From the NCBI GenBank assembly GCA_964370605.1, contig CAYJJX010000037.1, positions 1 through 13,439 of the forward strand: DNA of 13,439 bases, given 5' to 3'. The DNA comes from CAYJBH01 sp964370605. GTDB lineage: Bacteria > Bacillota > Clostridia > Oscillospirales > Ruminococcaceae. Below the pieces are notes generated by a model, which worked only from the letters and a program-made list of their open reading frames with translations, made no database searches and was not told where the DNA came from. Positions 1 through 5,022 of this stretch are shown piece after piece. Made by a program: the position numbers and the translations under genes. Numbering within the stretch: the first letter of the stretch is position 1; the number at the start of each line of letters is the position of its first letter.

Positions 1-18
1 GTGGGACAGGTAAAAAAT

Positions 19-376
19 TGGTGGAGGCGACGGGAATTGAACCCGTGTCCGAAAAACGCTCTGCAACAGTATCTCCGGGTGCAGTTTGTGTTTTTGGTCT
101 TAACGACCGTTTCCCTATCTTCCTGTACGCAAACAAACTCAGAAGTTCGGTAGCTTCATAGATACATCAAACGACTCAAAGCTTTGCCGATTGACGTTCA
201 CCGCATGTCGACGCCCGGTTCCTGTCCTGCGGTACTACAGGGCGGACGGCAGCCTAAACTAGGCTGCTACTGCTAACTTATTATTGTTAACTAATTTTTT
301 GCCGCTTTTATAGTGGGCTCGGCACCACTACCCGCTGCTCTTGTTTTGCACTCCCCGTCGAAGCCTTTACGCCCCC
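19..376 (-). ncRNA. ssrA: tmRNA (transfer-messenger RNA)
   Basis: This RNA rescues stalled ribosomes: it enters as an alanyl-tRNA mimic and then serves as mRNA for a degradation tag. The 5' end (376) reads GGGGGCGTAAAGGCTTCGAC and the 3' end (19) reads GTCGCCTCCACCA. The ends pair as a seven-base acceptor stem whose third pair is G-U, the alanine identity element, and CCA is encoded. A T-arm with stem ACGGG/CCCGT and loop TTCAATT lies just before the 3' strand of the acceptor. The tag frame is at 259-303 and is followed by a GCAGCC/GGCTGC stem, as in other tmRNAs. The length, 358 nt, is normal. Six T residues follow the mature 3' end by one base (12-17), so the tRNA-like fold may double as a terminator hairpin. 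It lies 24 bp downstream of the zinc-ribbon gene and in the smpB transcription direction. I found no convincing promoter of its own in that gap. Confidence 0.96.
259..303 (-). other. tmRNA proteolysis-tag reading frame
   Basis: Reading from a GGC resume codon at 303 to TAG at 259, the frame encodes GKKLVNNNKLAVAA. Alanine from the charged tmRNA would be added in front, giving (A)GKKLVNNNKLAVAA. The Gly-Lys opening resembles the Bacillus subtilis tag, and the hydrophobic AVAA end is the usual ClpXP-type degron. The stop codon lies inside a GC-rich stem, as in known tmRNAs. The exact resume codon is inferred by analogy; the frame and stop are read directly. Confidence 0.85.
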
Positions 377-400
377 ATGATAAGGAATGTGGAAAATGTC

Positions 401-604
401 CTAACCGCCTATTAAGAAATCAAAAACATTTTCTCCCGTGGTAGTAACCTTCTTGTAAAGTTCAGTATACCCACATTTTGTGCAAGACACCGTCGCAAAC
501 TTTTTGTTCTGAATATCGAAGGCTTTGGCAAAGCCGCCTCCGGTCGCTTGAAACTGGTCTGTCTCATAGTCGGTGCTACCGCACTTTGTGCACTGATACT
601 GCAT
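401..604 (-). CDS. small zinc-ribbon protein (DUF2082-like, putative nucleic-acid binding)
   Basis: This is a 67-residue protein with two CxxC knuckles, C5/C8 and C41/C44, which should bind one zinc ion. The loop between them contains a TGGGFAKAFDIQNKKF segment typical of the small family described as nucleic-acid-binding proteins containing a Zn-ribbon domain (DUF2082, zinc_ribbon_13 type). No function is established for that family as far as I know. The start is supported by an AAGGAG ribosome binding site six bases upstream of the ATG. It lies 57 bp downstream of smpB and 24 bp upstream of the tmRNA, all on one strand, so the three are probably transcribed together. That position suggests a link to translation or ribosome rescue, but this is inference from location only. 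Confidence 0.85.
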   Translation of the reverse strand: MQYQCTKCGSTDYETDQFQATGGGFAKAFDIQNKKFATVSCTKCGYTELYKKVTTTGENVFDFLIGG

Positions 605-661
605 AGAATCTCCTTCCCTTAGTTTGTCAAAACTTTGAAATTCGGAAAAAACATTACCAAA

Positions 662-1123
662 TTAGCTCCGTGAATGTTGTTTCATCGCTCTGTCGATGTC
701 ACGCTGTGCGTCTTTTTTGGCTATTGTTGCACGCTTGTCATAGAGTTTTTTGCCCTTACAAATTCCGAGTTCTACCTTTACACGGCTATTCTTGAAATAC
801 AGTGACAACGGAACAAGTGTCAGCCCTTCAAGCTGCATTCGCTCTGCAATACGCCTAATTTCCTTCTTGTGCATCAAAAGACGTCGAACTCTGAAAGGGT
901 CGCGATTAAAAATGTTTCCTTTTTCATACGGCGAGATGTGCATTGCGTTCACAAATAATTCGCCTTTCACCACCTCAGCCCATGATTCTTTCAGATTAAC
1001 AGAACCGGACCTTATACTCTTCACCTCGGTGCCGCATAGCTCAATGCCTGCCTCAAAGCGTTCCACAATAAAATAATCGTGAAATGCTTTTCGATTTTGA
1101 GCGATCTGTTTTGTTCCTGCCAT
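662..1123 (-). CDS. smpB: SsrA-binding protein SmpB
   Basis: SmpB binds the tRNA-like domain of tmRNA and delivers it with EF-Tu to stalled ribosomes, where its C-terminal tail occupies the empty mRNA channel. The 153-residue product has the family signatures: IAQNRKAFHDYFI at the N-terminus, GTEVKSIR (31-38) with SVNLKESWAEV, the HISPYEKGN segment (62-70), and a basic KGKKLYDKRATIAKKD tail with RDIDRAMK. I chose the ATG at 1123 (MAGTKQIAQN) and not the in-frame ATG at 1168, because the extra 15 residues (MCIIICTAFI...) do not look like SmpB and the promoter -10 box at 1158-1163 would lie inside that extension. The ribosome binding site is weak (AGAGAT). The partner RNA ssrA lies 285 bp downstream on the same strand. 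Confidence 0.96.
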   Translation of the reverse strand: MAGTKQIAQNRKAFHDYFIVERFEAGIELCGTEVKSIRSGSVNLKESWAEVVKGELFVNAMHISPYEKGNIFNRDPFRVRRLLMHKKEIRRIAERMQLEGLTLVPLSLYFKNSRVKVELGICKGKKLYDKRATIAKKDAQRDIDRAMKQHSRS

Positions 1124-1157
1124 ATTGGTTTTATCTCTGATGAATGCCGTACAAATA

Positions 1158-1186
1158 ATTATACACAAATTTCGTGAAAATGTACA
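1158..1186 (-). promoter_or_regulatory. Promoter of smpB - zinc ribbon - ssrA
   Basis: On the minus strand there is a perfect TATAAT at 1163-1158 and a TGTACA box at 1186-1181 (4 of 6 matches to TTGACA), separated by 17 bp. Transcription would start near 1150, giving a leader of about 27 nt before the smpB ATG at 1123. Confidence 0.7.
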
Positions 1187-1217
1187 GTAATATTTTATTT
1201 CAATTTATTTACAAATG

Positions 1218-1226
1218 TGCTATAAT
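1218..1226 (+). promoter_or_regulatory. Extended -10 promoter of the alpha/beta hydrolase gene
   Basis: TGC followed directly by a perfect TATAAT (1221-1226) makes an extended -10 element. The -35 region is poor (TTTCAA at 1198-1203), which is usual for extended -10 promoters. Transcription would start near 1233. The promoter is back-to-back with that of smpB, with the two -10 boxes about 60 bp apart. Confidence 0.65.
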
Positions 1227-1271
1227 ACGCATAAACAATACATTATTCTACCTTAAGGAGAATCGTTTGCC

Positions 1272-2084
1272 ATGAGAATATATGAATTCGCACCACACCA
1301 AGGAACAGACGGTAGGGTTGTTGCCTATCTACATAGTCCTCTTACCGAGGTGAAAAACTGCCGCACACATTACCCCAGCGTCGTTATCTGTCCCGGCGGT
1401 GGCTATCGTTTTTGCTCGACACGCGAAGCAGAGCCGGTCGGTCTTGAATACCTTGCTGCAGGATTTAATGTATTTATACTATACTATTCGGTCGGAGACA
1501 ACATCAAAAATTTCAACCCACTCAAAGAACTGAGCTCAACCGTTATGGCCATTCGAGACAATTATGAGGAGTGGGGCTGCGATCCAAAGCAGATTGCTGT
1601 TTGCGGATTTTCTGCCGGTGGGCACCTCGCTGCCTCACTTTGTACGATGTGGAATCATCCTGATTTTCTGAAACATTTCGATAATATGGGAGGACAAAAC
1701 AAGCCAAATGCCGGAATCATCAACTACGCCGTTCTGTCATCAGAACCTGACATCCGACACAACGGCAGTTTCGAGACGCTTACAAAAGGCGATGTTGAAG
1801 AATTGAGCGCCTTGTTTTCACTGGAAAACCAGGTGGACAAGCATTGCCCACCTCTCTTCATTTTTCACACCTTCGACGATACCGTCGTACCGGTCGAAAA
1901 TTCTCTGGTCTTGATGAGCGCACTTCGAGCACACAAAGTTCCGTTTGAAGCGCATATTTTCCCTTCCGGCACACACGGAATCTCGGTCTGCACCAAAGAG
2001 GTTGCCTCACATAATCCACATGTTCGCCAATGGGTGGAACTTAGTAAAAATTGGTTGAATAATGTGTTCAACTACACACTTTAA
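1272..2084 (+). CDS. alpha/beta hydrolase, esterase/lipase (BD-FAE/acetyl-xylan-esterase-like)
   Basis: The 270-residue protein has no signal peptide and should be cytoplasmic. It shows the alpha/beta hydrolase pattern: a CPGGGY oxyanion-hole segment (40-45), the nucleophile elbow GFSAGG (112-117, Ser114), an acid residue in FDDTVVP (Asp202 or Asp203) and the histidine in GTHGIS (His235). The CPGGGY opening, the FNPLKELSST region and the HTFDDTVVPVENSL segment are typical of small carbohydrate esterases (BD-FAE, or the proteins often labelled acetyl xylan esterase or endo-xylanase-like) in gut clostridia. Such enzymes remove acetyl or feruloyl groups from oligosaccharides already taken up. 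The substrate cannot be read from the sequence. An AAGGAG ribosome binding site lies 11 bp before the ATG. The gene appears to stand alone, with its own promoter and no clear partner. Confidence 0.85.
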   Translation: MRIYEFAPHQGTDGRVVAYLHSPLTEVKNCRTHYPSVVICPGGGYRFCSTREAEPVGLEYLAAGFNVFILYYSVGDNIKNFNPLKELSSTVMAIRDNYEEWGCDPKQIAVCGFSAGGHLAASLCTMWNHPDFLKHFDNMGGQNKPNAGIINYAVLSSEPDIRHNGSFETLTKGDVEELSALFSLENQVDKHCPPLFIFHTFDDTVVPVENSLVLMSALRAHKVPFEAHIFPSGTHGISVCTKEVASHNPHVRQWVELSKNWLNNVFNYTL

Positions 2085-2106
2085 ACGCTTCAACAAAAAT
2101 TTTTTG

Positions 2107-2135
2107 CCGTCGTGATGTTTCTATACTCATGACGG
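2107..2135 (+). terminator. Possible weak terminator hairpin after the hydrolase gene
   Basis: CCGTCGTGA (2107-2115) pairs with TCATGACGG (2127-2135) over nine positions with one G-U wobble, around an 11-base loop, starting 22 bp after the hydrolase stop. The stem is convincing, but only GTATATATTT follows it, not a clean T-run. It may be a poor terminator or a 3'-end stabilising structure. Confidence 0.35.
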
Positions 2136-2238
2136 TATATATTTGCAATCGCTATCGGGTAACATTTCCATTTGTGAAAGTGACTAATCTCAACCAGTTT
2201 TATGATGAAATTGTGACCGTTTTTCAATTTTACTTGTT

Positions 2239-2254
2239 CTTTTGACGTCAAAAG
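2239..2254. promoter_or_regulatory. Perfect 16-bp palindrome, candidate operator
   Basis: CTTTTGACGTCAAAAG is identical to its reverse complement over all 16 bases. It lies 52 bp upstream of the -35 box of the BTAD regulator gene, in an otherwise AT-rich region. A perfect palindrome at this position is a reasonable binding site for a dimeric regulator. I do not recognise it as the site of any particular protein. Confidence 0.4.
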
Positions 2255-2305
2255 TATCATATTGTTGTTATTTTATCGTGAAAAAGTAGAAAATTTGCTA
2301 TGCTA

Positions 2306-2334
2306 TATACAAAAACGAATATTTGCTGTATAAT
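2306..2334 (+). promoter_or_regulatory. Promoter of the BTAD regulator - URO-D-like operon
   Basis: TATACA (2306-2311, 4 of 6 matches to TTGACA) and a perfect TATAAT (2329-2334) are separated by 17 bp. Transcription would start near 2341, about 28 bp before the GTG start. A second TATAAT at 2344-2349 has a less suitable -35 region. The heptamer ATTTGCT occurs at 2293-2299 and again at 2321-2327, the second copy just before the -10 box. Confidence 0.6.
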
Positions 2335-2368
2335 CAATAATAGTATAATTTAGAAGAACAACATTTGA

Positions 2369-3643
2369 GTGAGCGTTGCTTTGAAACAAGATAAATTACA
2401 GATCGAAGTCCTTGGAAAACTGCAAATCCATCGTGATGGGGTTCAATTTTTCGAAGATACTAAAATTAAGAACAACAAGCCCTTACAACTGCTTGTATAT
2501 ATCTTATGCCAACCGGGCAGGAGTGTTGCTCGTGATAATCTTATCACGAGTGGACTTGTCGACGATTCAAACGATAACCCAAGAGCTGTTTACAAGAACA
2601 TCGTATACCGCCTTCGCAAGCTTCTCAAATCTGAAAACCTTATTTCTGACGAAGACGAGGCAATACAGTATTCCGAAAACATTTATCGCCTTGATCTTGA
2701 CATTGAAACTGATTTTGACCTCCTTGCTAAGCATCTAGACCGCATCACACACACTTCAAACCACGAAGATATCTGGAAACTGTGTCTTGCCGCCACCAAA
2801 CTTTATCGTAACGAGTTTTTAGAAGGTGTAATCACCGACGAATGGGCGTTAGCACAGTCACAGCAATACAAAAAATTATATCTGGAGGTCGTGGACATCA
2901 TGTGGTACCACCTCCAACGCAACTGCCGTTACGAGGAGGCCCTCCCCGCTTTTGAGCGTGCGTTCGAAATCTATCAACTTGAAGAACGCCTGTATCTTAG
3001 ATATATCGAACTTCTATTCAAGGTCGGCGATGACCGCAAAGCACTTAAAATTTATGAGTCGGTCTGTGCCGGATTATTCGATGAGCTCGGAGAACCTGCC
3101 CCGAAAACACTGATAAAGTTGATGAGCCACAACTACAAAGGCAGCAATGCCGTTGCACTGCATATCAACGATGTTATAGATAGCCTCAATGGAAACGCCT
3201 CCGGTTCAAATGGCGCGTTTGAGCGTACATTGTATGAATTTTCAAGCATACATGAACGTTTTACTCGCGGAATGAAACGTTCCGGTAAAGAAGTCTTCCT
3301 GATGCTCATAACCCTATGGGAAGAGGACGGTTCTTTACCCGTTGCCGGCATTCGGCGCAAAACGCTTATGGGCAATCTACAAAAAACGTTGGTGAGCACA
3401 CTGCGCTCTGAAGATGTATTTGCCCGCTATAGCTCCTCTCAATATATCGTCATGTTAACCGATCTTAATTCCGATCACTGCGACATGATTTCGAGTCGAT
3501 TAAAGAGCAATTTCAGTTCTGCCAGAGGCATGAAAAAACTTCGTATGGATATCAAGTATATTCTTGCTCCCGAGATGAAACAGACAATTGAAAAGCCTAA
3601 CGATATCGAATTGTCATCGCAAAATGATAGTGCCGCAGACTAA
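2369..3643 (+). CDS. SARP/BTAD-type transcriptional regulator with degenerate GGDEF-like C-terminal domain
   Basis: The 424-residue protein opens with an OmpR-like winged helix (about 12-112; LQIEVLGKLQI, then KPLQLLVYILCQPG and AVYKNIVYRLRKLL). A bacterial transcriptional activator domain of TPR-like helices follows (about 115-255; LYRNEFLEGV, ALPAFERAFEIYQLEERLYL). This is the SARP/AfsR layout without an ATPase. The remainder (about 285-400) looks like a GGDEF fold: a strand FLMLITLW, a helix, LRSEDVFARYSSSQYIVML, then a closing strand MDIKYILA. The signature is SSSQY (355-359) in place of GGDEF, so cyclase activity is not expected. RxxD (R346, D349) sits at the exact I-site spacing. The start is uncertain: GTG at 2369 has only AGAAGAA about 12 bp upstream, and an in-frame TTG at 2381 is possible. 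The URO-D-like gene follows after 57 bp and is the likely target. The BTAD call is firm; the GGDEF-like call is from pattern alone. Confidence 0.82.
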   Translation: MSVALKQDKLQIEVLGKLQIHRDGVQFFEDTKIKNNKPLQLLVYILCQPGRSVARDNLITSGLVDDSNDNPRAVYKNIVYRLRKLLKSENLISDEDEAIQYSENIYRLDLDIETDFDLLAKHLDRITHTSNHEDIWKLCLAATKLYRNEFLEGVITDEWALAQSQQYKKLYLEVVDIMWYHLQRNCRYEEALPAFERAFEIYQLEERLYLRYIELLFKVGDDRKALKIYESVCAGLFDELGEPAPKTLIKLMSHNYKGSNAVALHINDVIDSLNGNASGSNGAFERTLYEFSSIHERFTRGMKRSGKEVFLMLITLWEEDGSLPVAGIRRKTLMGNLQKTLVSTLRSEDVFARYSSSQYIVMLTDLNSDHCDMISSRLKSNFSSARGMKKLRMDIKYILAPEMKQTIEKPNDIELSSQNDSAAD

Positions 3644-3658
3644 ACAAATTTTCATCGC

Positions 3659-3679
3659 AACTTTTGCACTGTAAAAGTT
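3659..3679 (+). promoter_or_regulatory. Small hairpin just upstream of the URO-D-like gene's ribosome binding site
   Basis: AACTTTTG (3659-3666) pairs with TAAAAGTT (3672-3679), including one G-U pair, around the five-base loop CACTG. It ends eight bases before the AGGAG ribosome binding site and lies in the gap between the regulator and the URO-D-like gene. The stem is AT-rich and followed only by TTCTTAC, so strong termination is unlikely. A role in RNA processing or in setting the level of the second gene is possible. Confidence 0.3.
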
Positions 3680-3700
3680 TTCTTACAGGAGTAACAAATC

Positions 3701-4942
3701 ATGTCGCCATCTAACGACAAGGCAGTGTTGTCAGGACTTGCCAAAAAGTATCTTGCGTATGCAAACAGCGATCGAAATGAAAACAACATAAAACGATGGA
3801 AAAAGCACAACTCTTTGCAAACCACAGGTTTTATGATCATGACGGCTCAACTTCCATGGCACGAGCTGTCGAACGATGAAGGTCTTCGACTAATGTGTGA
3901 AGACCCTTTTCTTCGTAGCATCGAAGACGGATTGAGAAAACAGCTCTACCAATGGGAAAATTACAAAACCGATCAAACTCTCGCAAAATTTATCGACTTC
4001 CCAAAAAGTTACACCACAACAGGAATCGGCGTTATAATCGAAGAAGATCAACTCTCCTCTGATCAAAACAACTCGGTTAAATCGCATGCATACAAAGACC
4101 AACTTGCAGATTATGACGACCTTGACAAACTGCATAAAACTGTCATTACTGCCGACAATGATACCACAAAAAACAACCACGACTTTTTGAAGCACGTTCT
4201 TGGGGATGATGTCCCTGTACGGGCTGTCGGTGAAAGTTTAATGTTCCGTGTCTGGGATTTGTTGTCAGAATTGCGATCGGTCACACCTATTCTAATGGAT
4301 TTTGTGGATCGACCCGAGTTTTTGCATGACACCATGCGAAGAATGACCGACATCGAACTTGATCGGCTTCGCCAACTGGAAGAATTGGATTTACTCAACC
4401 CCTTTGCCGAAGACTGTCACTGCTCCGGCACGCATTGCGACGGTTTTCCGGACGATGATTTCAAGCCTGATAAAATCAAGACTCAAGACTGCTGGGCAAG
4501 CGGTATGGCGCAGCTATTTTCCAGCTGTTCTCCCGCCATGCTCAAAGAATTCGAACTTGCATATGCCGCCGAATATTATGCAAAGGTTGGTCTTGTTAAC
4601 TATGGTTGTTGTGAGCCGCTGCACAACTGCATTGATGATATACGCTCTGCAATAAAGAACGTGCGCAAAATCTCTGTCAGTCCCTGGGCCGATCCGGCAA
4701 TTGCGGCTCAAAAGCTTGGCAAAGACGTCATCATGGCTCGAAAACCAAACCCCGCATTTATAGCCGGATCATTCGGAATGGATGAAGATAGCATTCGAAA
4801 AGAGCTACGCACCACTGTTGACACCTGCAAATCTACCGGCACACCTTGTGAACTAATATTAAAAGATATAAGCACCGTGCAATACGAACCACAACGCATT
4901 GTTAGATGGTGTGAGCTTGCAAACGAGGAAATCGCAAGATAA
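3701..4942 (+). CDS. uroporphyrinogen-decarboxylase-like (URO-D/corrinoid methyltransferase superfamily) protein
   Basis: The C-terminal half of this 413-residue protein matches what I know of a URO-D-superfamily group common in clostridia: CWASGMAQLFSSCSPAML (264-281), NYGCCEPLHN (300-309), VRKISVSPWAD (321-331), ARKPNPAFIAG (346-356) and CELILKDISTV (383-393). This superfamily includes haem-pathway HemE and the zinc-dependent methyltransferases that move methyl groups to or from corrinoid proteins. The length, and the absence of a HemE-like N-terminal signature, argue against true HemE. Cysteines 303, 304 and 310 and the cluster at 239-246 (CHCSGTHC) are candidate metal ligands. No corrinoid protein gene is nearby, so substrate and reaction are unknown. 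AGGAG lies 9 bp before the ATG. It lies 57 bp after the BTAD regulator and ends at a strong terminator, so the two form a compact operon. No signal peptide is seen; cytoplasmic. Confidence 0.75.
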   Translation: MSPSNDKAVLSGLAKKYLAYANSDRNENNIKRWKKHNSLQTTGFMIMTAQLPWHELSNDEGLRLMCEDPFLRSIEDGLRKQLYQWENYKTDQTLAKFIDFPKSYTTTGIGVIIEEDQLSSDQNNSVKSHAYKDQLADYDDLDKLHKTVITADNDTTKNNHDFLKHVLGDDVPVRAVGESLMFRVWDLLSELRSVTPILMDFVDRPEFLHDTMRRMTDIELDRLRQLEELDLLNPFAEDCHCSGTHCDGFPDDDFKPDKIKTQDCWASGMAQLFSSCSPAMLKEFELAYAAEYYAKVGLVNYGCCEPLHNCIDDIRSAIKNVRKISVSPWADPAIAAQKLGKDVIMARKPNPAFIAGSFGMDEDSIRKELRTTVDTCKSTGTPCELILKDISTVQYEPQRIVRWCELANEEIAR

Positions 4943-4960
4943 TTTGTTTATTAATACCTA

Positions 4961-4997
4961 AAAGATGCAAACTGTCAAGCAGTTTGCATCTTTTTTT
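4961..4997 (+). terminator. Rho-independent terminator between convergent genes
   Basis: AAAGATGCAAACTG (4961-4974) and CAGTTTGCATCTTT (4980-4993) form a perfect 14-bp stem around the loop TCAAG, with seven T residues at 4991-4997. It ends the regulator/URO-D-like operon, 19 bp after the stop. On the opposite strand the same stem is followed by TTTTAGG, so it may also stop transcription of the diguanylate cyclase gene, which ends 26 bp away. Confidence 0.93.
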
Positions 4998-5022
4998 CAT
5001 AAATAAGCCAATTGTCTCTACA

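Larger units (their letters stand above)
2085..2368. other. 284-bp AT-rich intergenic region
   Basis: The stretch between the hydrolase and the BTAD regulator has no convincing coding sequence. It holds a possible weak terminator hairpin near the hydrolase stop, a perfect 16-bp palindrome in the middle, and a sigma-A-type promoter near the regulator. It is long compared with the other gaps here (13-148 bp), which suggests that the regulator gene is itself controlled. Confidence 0.7.

Noticed and set aside
1..18. Possible integration (att) site at the tmRNA 3' end
   Set aside because: The 3' end of ssrA is a common phage/island insertion site, but only 18 bases beyond it are in the window and no integrase is present, so nothing supports an island here.
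750..1076. 108-codon plus-strand open frame opposite smpB
   Set aside because: Shadow of smpB, with no ribosome binding site and no family resemblance.
1124..1168. In-frame upstream ATG extending SmpB by 15 residues
   Set aside because: The extension (MCIIICTAFIRDKTN) is unlike SmpB, lacks its own ribosome binding site, and overlaps the promoter -10 box.
2107..2135. Treating the hairpin after the hydrolase as a firm Rho-independent terminator
   Set aside because: The stem is good but there is no T-run after it on either strand, so it is listed only with low confidence.
3701..4942. Calling the URO-D-like gene hemE
   Set aside because: The protein is longer than HemE, I see no HemE N-terminal arginine-rich signature, and no haem or corrinoid pathway gene is nearby; only superfamily membership is supported.
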